Shown: positions 1-12,100 of the stretch, piece by piece
Position numbering within the stretch: the first letter of the stretch is position 1
Layout: the number at the start of each line of letters is the position of its first letter
Source: Lepidodermella squamata
Lineage: Eukaryota > Gastrotricha
Reading direction: 5' to 3'
DNA: 64,000 bases
NCBI GenBank assembly: GCA_047495785.1
Contig: JBLDXI010000017.1
Location: forward strand, 930,001 to 994,000
Notes under the pieces: model-generated
Told to the model about the DNA's origin: nothing
The model's database searches: none
The model's input: the letters and a program-made list of their open reading frames with translations, nothing else
Position numbers and translations under genes: made by a program

Positions 1-945
1 CATCACAGTTCTGAAAAATGGCACACAGAATTCTTTATATGCCCATGCTTTCAACAGGTTATGAAGCGCGAAAAATGCTCCGTCGAGAACGCCAGGAATA
101 AGAAAGTCTTCGGATATATCAATCGGAACTGCTTCGTTGAGGATTGAAAGGGCAAAATCTGGATCAACGATTGCGATATAGAGCCAATAGTCTGCAATCG
201 ATTTACAGTCCCAATGTGGATTATCTATCGGATCGTCTTCATACCAAACGTTGTAGATTTGCGGCGGCATGATGTAGTAGACTTGGTTTTTCGAAGCTTC
301 CAAGATTTTCTGCATCGTTTTGCGGCATTTAGCAATCTCTTCGCTATCGATACTTTCAAGGTCTCGAGACATGTCAAGAAGGTCTGAGAAATTAGCCGCG
401 GCTTTCACAGGCGGGACCCACTCGCCCTCGTAGATCAGTGGTACATCAGCTGATGCGCCATTTTCCAGCAGTAAATCGATAAAATCGTCGTTATTGATAG
501 TTATAGCAATTGTCAAAAGTGCTTGCTTGTAACAAATTGGCAATGCGCAGTATTTCATAGCCGCAGCAAAGTGATGTCGCAGGTTAGCATCCAAAAGAAG
601 ACTGATGTAGATCATATTCGCCGGTTTGACAGTTTTGTTAGACAGCAAATCACTGGCATTAGCGTGAATGTATGGGATGAAGTGTTTACAAACCATACCA
701 AAATTGACATTGCCATCGGCTGAAGCAACAAATACGCACGGGCCATCGCTTTCCATCGGCCATTGAATCAGTGACACACCTCCATAATCGGTTTCATCGG
801 TAGTAATGATGCAGGGTGAAGGAAAATCGGCAGCGGCTAAAATCGATTTAGCGACTTCAATCAGTGAAGTGGTGAACGCTTCGTCGAAAGGGCAATCTTT
901 CCCCTCGCAGACGTATTTCGAATCATGAAACATCTCTATAGCCAT
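1..945 (-). CDS. Unknown gene, N-terminal 315 codons, cut by the left edge
   Basis: An uninterrupted minus-strand frame runs from the ATG at 945 to base 1 with no stop, so the 3' part lies outside the window. The protein starts MAIEMFHDSKYVCEG and is acidic and soluble-looking, with no signal peptide or membrane segment. A stretch reading LLTIAITINNDDF followed by IDLLLENGASADVP resembles one ankyrin-type helix pair plus loop. I see no full repeat array, so this is only a hint. Several Cys and Trp residues occur (for example NPHWDC) without an obvious metal motif. The long open frame with normal codon use supports a real exon. I do not recognise the family. Start choice: it is the first ATG of the frame, and M5 (codon 5) is an alternative. 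Confidence 0.75.
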   Translation of the reverse strand, partial: MAIEMFHDSKYVCEGKDCPFDEAFTTSLIEVAKSILAAADFPSPCIITTDETDYGGVSLIQWPMESDGPCVFVASADGNVNFGMVCKHFIPYIHANASDLLSNKTVKPANMIYISLLLDANLRHHFAAAMKYCALPICYKQALLTIAITINNDDFIDLLLENGASADVPLIYEGEWVPPVKAAANFSDLLDMSRDLESIDSEEIAKCRKTMQKILEASKNQVYYIMPPQIYNVWYEDDPIDNPHWDCKSIADYWLYIAIVDPDFALSILNEAVPIDISEDFLIPGVLDGAFFALHNLLKAWAYKEFCVPFFRTVM

Positions 946-2271
946 AAGAACAGTCAAAATAAATCAAGTGGTGAACAATCAAAAATTAGAAATGAAGAAG
1001 TAAAAATAAAGTGACAGGAGAAATTAAGGAGGATGTTTCATTTGTACGATTTCGAATTTCGCTCTTTTTTGAAGATTACCTCGATCTGAAACTTCTACTA
1101 CAATAGAATTTTTAGGTCAGATCATTTGGCATTTCGGCCAAATTTCACGCTTCAATAGGACAATCTGGCTAAGCTGAAGAGACTGAAAAATGTCATGTTA
1201 AAAATTGAAAGTTTTGTCGTTTCGTCAATCATTACCGAATTTCCAAAGTCTAGCCGACAAATTCTCACATTGACTTTGACGAATTCCAGATGAATTTCTC
1301 AACTTCAAAATCATAAGAAACAATCAATCGCTTTTCCTCACTTCGACATAATTTATTTAGGTACATCGTTTTTATCAAATTTGGATCATAAATAATCAGC
1401 ATTTAGTCGCACACACGAGCATGACTTCACGGACTCATGATGAGGTATTGGTAGCGTTAATTGCAGTAGAATGAAAGAAAACCCTGCTTTCACGCTGACT
1501 ATTCGATTCCAGTTCAGCGGATTTTCCACGAATTTCCATGATTTCTCATCGCAGTGGATTTCATGAAACTTTTCGCTTCGATTTTGGTGAATTTGTTCTG
1601 AATTCCTGAACGAATACATCGGATTCGGTAGAATAATTCTTACTACAGCAGATAAATCCAAGATAGGTCCTGTGAGATTCGAGTCACAGTAACGCATCGA
1701 GTCCTCCTCTGATTTGATTCTATCTTCAGTGATCTGATCTATATATTGGAAATATATTGGAAAGGCATCAGCTGCGCTCTCTAAAAATCAACTGCTTAAA
1801 AATTGAGCTTAGATAATTCCCATCAGATTCCTTTTGGCAATTCTTTTTCGCCCTCAACTGGAAACACGCTAAATGAGGTCCGGTATCTGCGGCTCTCCGT
1901 CCTAAAATCAACAAGAAATGTCATAAAGAGAACCATTTTCGCGATGATTTTGCAACGGCGGGATCCGATTTACTTCATTTTCTTACCTATATCGGAAAAT
2001 TTCATCATGAAACGTAACCTATTAAAAATTTGCACAAAAAATCATTAATTTGTAAAATGTTTTATTTTAACGCAATGATTTACACAAAACATAACGATAA
2101 CAATTACAAATAAATATATTTTCACCAAGTATAGCGCTCAGGTGATAAAGCGAGATATACAGCTACAAAATCAAAAATTTTATTGCGTCAGAACGCGATG
2201 ATAAAAAATGATAATTCAGCGGTCAACAACGCAATAAAATTTCCTTGAAGATTGTTCAACACGGCATCTTT
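946..2271. other. Intergenic, no gene supported
   Basis: This is AT-rich sequence between the 5' end of the left-edge gene and the 3' end of the CREB3-like gene. Short open frames at 1386-1697 (-) and 1803-2048 (+) show no recognisable protein. A minus-strand AATAAA (plus-strand tttatt, about 2178-2183) could serve as the polyadenylation signal of the CREB3-like gene. Confidence 0.5.
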
Positions 2272-3859
2272 TTACAAATCCTCGGCTCGATCAGCCATCG
2301 ATCCAGGCTCGTACGTGAAAATGAACGATTGCGGAACTATTTGAACTTGATTATTCGCCGCTGTTGTTTGGACAGCATCAGCAGCCGCCGCAACGAGGGA
2401 CGACGAGAGCGACGCCGAATTGAACGAAGCTGAAATCGGGCTATTAACGAGGCCGTCTTGAAACGCGGCAGGCAGCGATAACAGGCCATTTTGCGGCGCA
2501 ACGACTAGACATAGCGCGAATAGCATGACGAAAACGCACGTCGATTTCTGCGTCGGCTGGTGGTCGCGATTCGACTTGCCCTTCATGCCACTGATCAACT
2601 TCTGCACGAAGCCTTGCATGTACTGAAGGCGAGCTGATAACGCTTCGTTTTCCTGCTCGAGCTCATGAACTCGCGATTTTAACTTCGAATTATGGCCTGA
2701 TTCAACTTTAACTCGCTTTTCCAACGTTTCGATGTAATTCGCCTTTCGCTTCCGGCTTTCTTTTGCTGATTCCTTGTTTCGCATTTTCCGACGGATGCTT
2801 TTCAGGACCCGCTCAGCATCAGCGGTTAACATTACTGGCTCGTCAGGGTTCTCAGGGACAGGTAAAATCACGCCTTCACGAGCCATTAAAGCCCGCTCTT
2901 CGTCAGTTACAACGTCAACCTCGTTTGAGGATAATGATTTCGACCCAGAATTGCGATGATTTCGCGACGAGCTGCCTTGAAATGACGATGAATCATCGCT
3001 CGATTCGTCATTGTAATGCATAGGCAGTATGTTCTTGCTTTCAGTCGACTTCGCGACCGGGAAATGGGCAGTTGTCGATGCGAAAAAATCGAACAGCGTC
3101 GATACGAGCGATGCTGCTTGCGGTTCTTCGTAAGACACGGCCATATTGTCAGCTTGAGATGACGAATTCAGCGGCATGTCAACGAGGCAGAGGGCTTCTT
3201 TCAACGTTTCAGCATCGACCAAGGCGAAAAGATCTGGCAATTCATTCATCGGGTTATTGTTGTTGCTTGCCACTGGGATTGAGACGGTGCTGTCCATTGA
3301 GGCGGATGAAACGCTGTTGCTGATTGAGGAATGTTGTGGGTAGGTAATCGGAATTAAATCGTCGACAAAGGCCAAATCGTCGGTCATCATAGGTTGAATA
3401 GCAACTGGTGTGGCCAGCAAATCGTGAGCGTTTTCAAAAAAGCAGTTAGCCCCGGCTGTTGATTCGAGCGATGCAGCAGAAGAGTTTGTGGCAGAACTGA
3501 ATCCTTCAGAAAAAAAAAGAAAAAATTAGTGCTCATATAAAAAAACCTCGAAAAAATTCTCAAAATCAAATTTTAAAGGAAATTTTAATTCATTTTTATT
3601 TAAAGAAAAAATCAAGAAAAAAATAAAATTTTAAGGAGGATTTTTTTATTTTTCATCCGAATTTATCATGATTCCAACGGAAACAAAATATTATAATATT
3701 ATAGATTGTTGTCAACTTACGATCTGCTGCAGCATAAGTATGGTCTGATCGATTAGTTTCGCCGATAAAAAAATCGTTATTAACGCCATAATCGTCATCA
3801 TTGCCAAACAATGAGTCGTTATCGCAGTTGTAGAAAGTCGCCATAGTTGCAGCCGCCAT
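2272..3859 (-). CDS. CREB3/CREB3L-type membrane-anchored bZIP transcription factor
   Basis: Exons are 3859-3721 and 3503-2272, giving 456 aa. The donor is GATC|gtaagt and the acceptor ctgaag|GA restores an Arg codon. The start is the ATG at 3859; a second ATG lies five codons on. The N-terminal half is acidic and Ser/Asn-rich, as in an activation domain. The basic region is at about residues 282-300 (RRKMRNKESAKESRKRK), followed by a leucine zipper to about 342. A hydrophobic segment at about 368-382 (CVFVMLFALCLVVA) follows the zipper directly. That order, basic region, zipper, membrane anchor, is diagnostic of CREB3/OASIS/CrebA. These factors sit in the ER membrane and are released by regulated proteolysis to activate secretory-pathway genes. 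The luminal tail is only about 74 residues and I see no clear RxxL site-1-protease motif. XBP1 and ATF6 are less likely: the zipper layout matches CREB3 better. Confidence 0.88.
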
Positions 3860-4171
3860 CACTTTATCTCTCAATAAGAGCTCTAAAATAAATAGGAAGC
3901 AATTAGAGAAATTGATCGATTGTCAAATAGCATTATTTCACGAATCAATCGCGTTATAAGATAACAAATTTGACAATAAAAAATGGTATACATTACTTAC
4001 TGCGAAAGAATAGATGACATGTGATTATTTTAATAGCTTCTCAAAGTTCTAGATCATCTCACTTCTTCATCACAAAAAAAACAATAAACAAAGGCAAAAT
4101 GATATCATAGCATCCATCGATTTTTTTTCACCAGGTGTGATGAGGAGAAGATGAAGTGTTTGAATATCAAA
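3860..4171. promoter_or_regulatory. Upstream region of the CREB3-like gene and 3' flank of the PDPR-like gene
   Basis: About 300 bases lie between the ATG of the CREB3-like gene and the stop of the PDPR-like gene, both on the minus strand. I see no ORF, and no clear TATA box. This stretch must hold the 5' UTR and probably the core promoter of the CREB3-like gene, unless it is co-transcribed with its upstream neighbour. Confidence 0.35.
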
Positions 4172-7044
4172 CTATTGGCCGAGGTGTGCATCAGGTGTTG
4201 GCAGTTTAGGAGGGTAAAGATTAATAGCGGCTGGGTACCGAGTTCCAGCCACCTCAACTTCATATTGGCCACTCGTCAAATAATCGACACTGACTGGCTC
4301 GCTGCGATTTGCATTACTGACTAAAGCTAGGCAAATCATTCGCTCGAGCGAATAACCCCAGCCGCATGAAGTCGTATAGCCGACGTGTTCGCCATTTCGG
4401 AAAACTGGTTCGTTAGACCAGGGCCACGCGTCGACCCAATGCGGGTTGAATCGATCAGGGTGCAGCAGTAATTGCACAACACGGCGATAAACGCCCCGCT
4501 GCTTTTCTTCCAACAACGCGCGTTTGCCTAAGAAATAAGGCTTCGAGAAATCAATTCGAGCCTCTCGATCGCATTGAAGTGGCGTCACATTTGCATTCAA
4601 ATCAGATCCCTTTAAATTCGAAATAATTTAATCAATAAAAATCCATGGTTCTAAATATAGGACTTACCCAATATAGGAAAAAACGCTCGATCCGCAGTGA
4701 TCTCAAGGCATGGTAACCAGCTAATTGTACGCCGAAATCGCGTTCGTTGCAAAGCTGTGAATAGACATGGAGTGCGTACTCTGAAATAATGGAAAATTCA
4801 TGTATAAATTGATTGACACAACGTCGATCGATCACATTCATAATTATTTTATCGATTTTTTTAGCACTAAAAGGGCAGTCAGTCTCACCTGATGGTACGT
4901 AAAGCATGAAGCCGTCTTCGCCTGCATGCGTGAGCCGCATGACTAGGACGTCAACAGCTTGGCCGATGTTGAGAATTTTGCATGTCATAGCCGGAAAATC
5001 GGCTTTACTGACACGGGTTGACGATAACTTGTAAAGCAACTCCTCCGCATCTGGGCCAATCACATTCAGCGCAGTATACATCGAAGTTACATCGCGAAGT
5101 TGGACAGAGTTATTTGACGGTAGAAATTTGCTCAAGTAATGATAAACTTTGACGTGTTGAGACGGTACGCAAATAATGAAGTACCAATTTTCGTCCAATC
5201 TCAAAACGGTGCAGTCGTTTTCAAACCCGCCTCGTTCGTTCAACATTCCAGTATGAATAACGGTGCCTGGCGGGCGGTCCATGTTGTTAGCACACAGTTT
5301 CTGAAGCATGTCGACAACTTCGCGACCTGATGATCTCAGTTCAACCTTTGTAAAGGCACTCATGTCGATAATAGCGACATCTCGCCTACACGCCCAGTAT
5401 TCACGTTCGACGATTTCAAACCACGCCGGGCGGCGGTAAGACGGCTTATTATGCTCGTGAACAGTTATAGTCGGGTCGAAAAACTGAGGCCTTTCAAATG
5501 AATTTTGAGCAAAGAAGAAAGCGCCTTGTTGCAGCTGATAAGCGTATAAAGGCGTTGTTCGCATTGGCCGGAGTTTCGAAGGGGCATCTGAGTATATGTA
5601 AGGCCAACTCTGCAATGACACCGCCTCCTTCATTCTTTCACGCAAATAATGCGAGTTTGAATGGAAAGGCAAAAATCTTTGCAGATCGATCGACCAAACG
5701 TCGTAATCAACCGGTGGAAAATCGTCAACAATCCAGGAGGCGAGAGCGAATCCCATGCCGAAAGATGCTGAAAAACCCGACGAGTTACCGGCATTGCATA
5801 CCCAATAGTTGTCCAATTTAGGAGATTTGCCAAGAATCCAAGCACCGTCTGGCGTGTATGATTCACCAACAGTGGATAATTGACCGACAGAAGACTGCGA
5901 GATGATGGGAAGACGCTTCAAGATTGATCCAAGGAAAGGCGTTAATCTATCCCATGAAGATGCACTTTGAGATTGAGGAACTATCATTCCTCGATTAAGC
6001 GCTTGTGTCTTCAAAACTTTCTTTGCATCTGGGACAAATTTTGTTCGGCAAATAGGATTACCCTCGGCTTCAAATCCAGTTAATACTACTGCTGAGTCGC
6101 CAGGTCGAATATAGAAGTACATTGAACTGTCGTAATCGCGAACAACCGGCAACAAGTTAGGAGTTTGCTTCACTTCCTTCAGAGGCTGTGATGTGTAAAT
6201 CAATTGCGTACACGATTGCTGGGCCACTCGAACTAGCGGAATAGACATTGAACCAACCTAACTCGATATAAATAGATATCACGTTAAGTGTTATAAATCA
6301 GGTTCATACCTCTGATCCCCAAGAACCAGCAGCATTGACAAAATTGTTACATTGAACGCGGCCCATAGTTGTCTGAACTCCAATGACTCGCCTGTCCTTT
6401 GTTTCAATTTTGCTAACGGTGCAATTTTCAATCATTGTAACACCTTGCTTTCGTAGTTCAGTAACCAAAGCGTCAACAAGTAGAGCCGGATTGACCACGG
6501 CGTCACCAGGAGCATGTAACGCGCCGGAAAGATCAGATCTTTCAATATACGGATGGATGCGCTCAAGATCAGATCTACTGATAATATCAGTTTGAAAAAG
6601 CCGACCATACAGCGAGTTGAAGCGTTTTAGCTGAAGAAGACGATTAGGCGTCTGAGCCAGATACAATGACCCGGTTATATTATATCCAATGTCATATTGC
6701 TGCGCTAAATCATTAAGCGTTTTCAAAGTGATAGCAGCCAATCTTCCTTCAACGGGAATAGTACGAATACCGGAAATGAAACCGAGACCACGATTGGTCG
6801 CCCCTGAACCAAATGTTTTCTGGTCAACCACAACAATGTCGGAGAGCCGGCCCAGCTGAACTAACTGGTAAGCAACCGACAACCCAGCAATGCCACCACC
6901 ACAGACAAGAACGTTGCATGATGGTGGTAAATTAACTTGCTCCGATGAAGGTCGAGAAATAGTCGGTAAAGTTTCAGTGGCGAATGCTGACCACAACTTC
7001 GAGGTACACAATGAGCGCTTGAAAACACAGTTAACAAGCGCCAT
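4172..7044 (-). CDS. Pyruvate dehydrogenase phosphatase regulatory subunit (PDPR)-like mitochondrial flavoprotein
   Basis: Four exons, 7044-6310, 6257-4889, 4780-4668 and 4609-4172, give 884 aa, close to the roughly 880 usual for PDPR. The start MALVNCVFKRSLCTSK is basic and amphipathic, as in a mitochondrial presequence. Residues about 44-60 (NVLVCGGGIAGLSVAYQL) are a dinucleotide-binding GxGxxG fold. The first half is a DAO-type FAD oxidoreductase domain; the second half, with RDVAIIDMSAFTKVEL and FGVQLAGYHALRSLRIE, is a GcvT/aminomethyltransferase-like domain. Dimethylglycine and sarcosine dehydrogenases share this layout but carry a flavin-linking His after the first strand. Here that segment reads GSGATNRGLGFISG without His, as in PDPR. 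The predicted role is regulation of pyruvate dehydrogenase phosphatase in the matrix. The intron 4781-4888 is a multiple of three with no stop, so it is easily mistaken for coding sequence. Confidence 0.88.
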
Positions 7045-7783
7045 TGGACATCAAGACATTTGCTTCGGCAACAACAGTTAGGATGAAGCCGGCAAATTCC
7101 CACGATATGCTTCGATGTGTGATGTGAGAATAAAGCAGAATGCTGAGTCCTTTTTGACGTGGCGGCGATTCACCTTTGTGACTTGGCGATGAGTCATCGC
7201 ATCTCAGCTGATCGAAAACCAAGGACGCTAATTTAAAAAACTTGCATTCGAAACTGTTGTAATTTTTGAAGGGCAATAACAGAATTTTATATTATCGACC
7301 GTCATACTTTGACGCTCTCAGCTGTTCTTGCCGGTTTTTTCAAAAAATCGTATGTAAAACCCCCCACGTGCCCTTCTTCGTCCGATACTTTCCTGGGCCA
7401 AAACTGGATGTTGTATCTGGCGAAATTCAATTTCCTATCATCATTGCATTTATGGGTTTGATAAAAACTTGATATGCAAGTTAGCTTCTACACTGAAAGT
7501 CATAGGTCACCGCGCTGAATGCCAGCAGTCAAGTTACCATCACATCCACTATTGGCTTGAGTTTCCTCTTTCCTCTCTTACCTCTCACCTACACAATCAT
7601 AACCACTAGGTGAAAGAGCTTGTAAGTACTATAAAATTCGAATTAGGCAGCACCGTCCTAAGTATAAACGAGAATTTCAGCTTTACTCTCTATTGTTTGA
7701 ATTGAACCTTTCGCTGATGAACCTTTCGTTTGAGTTTTGATTATGCAATGGTTGAATTGAGAAATTCATGTCATAGGATTTAA
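7045..7783. promoter_or_regulatory. Shared divergent promoter region between PDPR-like and psd genes
   Basis: The 739-base head-to-head gap separates the two ATGs of genes for mitochondrial proteins. No ORF with support is present, and I see no convincing TATA box. Sharing of control elements is inferred only from the divergent arrangement. Confidence 0.4.
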
Positions 7784-8950
7784 ATGGCGTTCATCTTGCG
7801 AAGTCTACGCAAAAATCCTGGATTTTATGTCTCTGTTTCGCTTGGCAGTGCTGTTGGATACTCAGCGGCTTCTAAAAACTTGAGTGATGTCCGTCAAGTT
7901 GTCTCTAAAGATATGCTCGAAGTCTCCGACATTGATGGGACGCCTTACGTTCATGTCGAACGTAAACTCCAGTTTTTGTCTTTACTACCTTTGAGAACGA
8001 TTAGCAGAGCTTTTGGTTTCATTGCGGATACTGAATTTCCGAGTTTCATTTTGAAGCCATTGATCAGTGCGTTTGCTCGAAATTATGGAGTAATTCTCGA
8101 CGAAGCAGTTGACCCGGATCTGTCTCACTACAAAACTCTTGGTGCTTTCTTCAATCGAGAAATCAAGCTTGAGGAATGTCGAAAAATTGATAAAACAGCT
8201 GAGTTGGTTTCGCCGTGTGACGGCCGGATTCTTGCCCTTGGCCGAATTTCAGAAAACGAGGCTCGCCAAGGCCATTTTCGTGTTGAGCAAGTCAAAGGCG
8301 TCACATTCAGTCTCACCAGTTTTCTCGGCGGGCCGTTTAGCTATTTTCCGTCTTCAAACCTCTCGAAGAAAGCTGATAAACGTGATAAAGACTTATTTTT
8401 CTGCACGATTTACTTGGCACCCGGCGACTTCCACGGATTTGTTTCACCTACTGAGTGGCAGGTTTTGGAGAGAAGGCATTTCAGTGGCCGTTTATTTTCA
8501 GTCAAACCGACGTTAGCCGAGGTTGTGAAGCCACTATTCACCTTGAATGAACGTGTTCTTTACACTGGATTATGGCAACACGGATTTTTCAGGTAATATT
8601 GTGTATTCTTAGCTGGATTGACATAACTCTCTTTGAACAGTTTTACAGCGGTTGGTGCTACTAACGTCGGCAACATCGTCATTGATTTCGACGGTGATTT
8701 GAAGACAAATCAGCTCAAATACCAACGGCCTTACCTTGCTAAATTGTTTGATTCTGAAAGCGCGAAGAATGCGCTGACGTCTTTCAAACGTGGCGACATG
8801 TTCGGCCGCTTCAAACTCGGCTCAACTATTGTTTTGATTTTCGAAGCACCCACGTCAACTAATTTCACCGTCGAACCCGGTCAGCGAGTTATTATTGGCC
8901 AATCGCTGACACATTTGGCCCATAAAGACAGTTCAAACACGAAAAAATAA
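7784..8950 (+). CDS. psd-1: Phosphatidylserine decarboxylase proenzyme, mitochondrial
   Basis: Exons 7784-8592 and 8641-8950 give 372 aa. The donor AG|gtaata and acceptor gaacag|T join to HGFFSFTAVGATNVG, the family's hallmark segment. The enzyme converts phosphatidylserine to phosphatidylethanolamine at the mitochondrial inner membrane. The N-terminus (MAFILRSLRKNPGF) is basic, followed by a hydrophobic stretch with small residues (YVSVSLGSAVGYSAA), consistent with import and an inner-membrane anchor. SPCDGRILALG and LAPGDFHGFVSP are conserved catalytic-core motifs. The LGST near the C-terminus (FKLGSTIVLIFEAP) is the self-cleavage site whose Ser becomes the pyruvoyl group. All key residues look intact. 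The gene is divergent from the PDPR-like gene. Confidence 0.95.
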
Positions 8951-9173
8951 CTTAATCTAGCAATTAGTCGTTGGTGATTATTTTTTGTTAGTTTTAATGT
9001 TGAATGAACATTTCTGTGAATCGATAAAATTTAATTGAATAAAAGAATGATACATTTGCGTATGAGACTAATTATTCACGAGTTGTATGATGATAATTTA
9101 TTTTGACAAGACGTGCGCGTTGTGAACTTACATCGTCGTTTCATTTCATTCGTTTCAAATATAAATTTACGCG

Positions 9174-12100
9174 ATGGCGGATAAAATTTCTCTTCAGCTC
9201 AAGGTGATGCGGAAAATTCGGCAGTTCGATTCGATGATCAACGAAGAGCACAAAGCCATGTTAGTTTATGATTTCTTAAAACTTGGTACCTATTACATTG
9301 GGAGGAGCACTACTTCATCCAACGAAATCCCCAAAATTAATTGATGTGGGAAGGAAGAATAGCTCATTTTTTCATGGTGGAAATCTTAGTAGACTAGAAA
9401 ATCAATGGAAATCAAAATCGGGTTTAAATTGCAGATAATAATGATTTTATTTTTATTTTTGGATAATCAGGCGAAGAACTGCCGAGCTGCTTTCTGCAAT
9501 AGGAACAGCTGCCAGCACTCTCGTTAGCCGTCGATCCGATTTGGACTTCCACCCTGAGTGCCAATTCCTCGGCGCCGTCAATTCAGGCGACAGTGCTATC
9601 ATTTCATCCTACTTGATTGACCCACATTTCAACGTGAATATCGCTGATTCTAACGGCCGATGTCCTCTTCAAGCCGCCGTTGAAGACCACCCTGAACTTG
9701 TCCCGCTTCTTTTACCCCGAGCTAACCTAGCTCAGGTACGGCAAGCGTTATTCAGTGCGATCGGGAAAGACTCGATCCCTTTGACTAATGAACTGCTGCG
9801 ATCGCCGGTTTTCAACAACCAAAACAGCGTTCGAACCATGTCGCACGTTTCAATGTTTGCAGCGCGGCAACTCGAGGCTTTTAAGCTGAATTGCCATTAC
9901 TGCGAGACCCATACTACGAGTAGCTCCTCGAAAAAGCCGCATTTCTACGAACGTTTCGATAGCCCAATGGTGTTGGCTGCAATCAGAGGCAATTTGGACA
10001 TTGTTCGAGCTATGGTCCTCAAAGGCTTCACTATCGCTCGGCCTCATCATTATAACTGCACTTGTGTTGATTGCGTCACGGCGAAATTGGAGGATTTTAT
10101 CCATTTTTCGCGAATGAGGTGAAATATTTCGAAAATTTAATCAAATTGTATTTCAGTTAGATTTTTTTTCAGAAAATTGGTTTATACGGCATTTTGTAGT
10201 GATGTTTTCCTCCTGTTGACAACTAACGATCCAATCGTTGCGAGTTTTGAACTGTCGAAGGAAATGCGATCACTGGCTGAGGATGAGCAAGAACGTTCGG
10301 TTTGTCCAAACGTTTTTAAAATAAATTAATAATTGATAATATATATATTTTCTCCAATATTTCGGCTTTTATTTTTCGAATTATTTTCTCGTTTCCAGGC
10401 TGAATTTAACGATCTGGCTGAGAATGCGGGAAAGCTAGCGGTTAATTTGCTAGAGCAATGCCGAGATAGCAATGAAACGATTACGATTTTATCACGTGGA
10501 ACCGGAACTGCTCGAAATGATACCCTATCACTCGAGGCTTTTGAAGTAATCCGGTTGGCCTTAAAATACCGCCAAAAACAAGTAAAAATTGTAGAAAAAT
10601 TGACCAATATTTTCATTATTTTTTTCAAGTTTATTGCCCATCACTTGTCTCAATATTTTCTGGAGCTGAAATGGAACTACGGCTTGCCTCATATTCGTAT
10701 AAATGGCGATATTTTGAAATGTCTCGGATTACTAGCGATTTTCGTGCTGAGCCCAGTTCGAGCTTTACTCTACATTCTAACCCCTTATTGGCCGTTTTCC
10801 TTGTGGTTTAAATCGGTATGTTATTTTTAAAATCTTTCGAGGTTTTTGTTATGGTCTATAACTTTAGGTAAAATTCGTATTTCGATCGCCTTGCTTAAAA
10901 TTTATCGACCACATCGGATCTCACATGGCCTTTCTGCTGGCTGTATCAGTTCGATCATTCGTCGCGCTACCCGGTGTTTTAGGCTGGGTCTCATTGGTCT
11001 GCCGATCTTTCTCAACAACACCTACTGAAGACCTCCTGCCATTCATTTACGACGTGCTGATCGCGCTTTGGATTTTCGGCTTCATCGCCATGCAAATTCG
11101 CGAAACTGCGGCTATGTCGTGTCGGTATAACCCTACTGGTTCAAAGTGGAACATGATCTACGCTAATCGAAGCACGTGGTCCGTAGTCAGCCTATTGACT
11201 ATGGCTTTTTACATTTTGGCTGGACTGAGCTATCTCAGCCTTGCTATTATCATCGCTTATGATACTGATTATCAGGTCAGTTCCCAGAATTAATTTCAAT
11301 TTTGTTACACAATTTTTCGTTTTTCTAGCGCGTTTATTGCAGTTATTACGATGATGGTAACAATACAGCTAATATCTTAGGAAATTCCACAAATTATTTC
11401 ATCTTAAAACCCGAGTACTCGTTGGCTTGTGGCTTGATGGAAGAAATTACCAACAGTAAAAAATAGCTTTCTTATATGACATGCAATTTTAATTTAATTT
11501 TTACAGAATCAGAGCCCGACATGACGTGGTTAAGCCTCATTAAATGGGACCCGAGTCAAATGGCGAACGCGTTGTTAGGAATTGCGAATTTGCTGTCATT
11601 CGCTTTGCTGATTTCCTACCTACCGATTCTACGCCATATCGGCCCGATTGTTGTCACTTTTCAGCATATGACAGCCGATTTGCTCGCGACTTTCATCGCC
11701 TGTGCTGTTTTGACACTCGCTTTCACCTGTGCTATTACAACGATCTACCGAAATTTCACGTGTTTAGATTCGGATTTTAGCACGTGAGGATTGAAAAATC
11801 TGGATTAATGAATTATAAATTCCCAATTTTCAGGCCATTATTGGTGGTCAAGACGCTTTTCGCCACCCTCTTCGGCATTGATAGCGATGGGAACGCTGAA
11901 ATAAATCACCCGATCGGCGATAAATCTCGATTGGACAATGAAACAATCGCGCTGATAAAATCGTAATTTTTCAATTTTTTCCGGGATTTTTCTTTATTTT
12001 CTCCCTCGAAAGATATGCTGTACCTACCGAATCGATAGGCCATATTTTATTCGCTACTTATATGGTCAGTGTGGTCTTGGTTCTGGTCAATCTACTGAAA

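Noticed and set aside
1386-1697. 103-codon minus-strand open frame with ATG
   Set aside because: It has no recognisable motif, signal or splice context, and composition follows the AT-rich spacer.
4781-4888. Extra 36 residues in the PDPR-like protein
   Set aside because: This is an in-frame intron with ATCAG|gtgaga and atttcag|AG borders; removing it restores the conserved VPSEYALHVY.
5498-5821. 107-codon plus-strand frame inside the PDPR-like gene
   Set aside because: It is a shadow of the PDPR-like coding strand and has no independent support.
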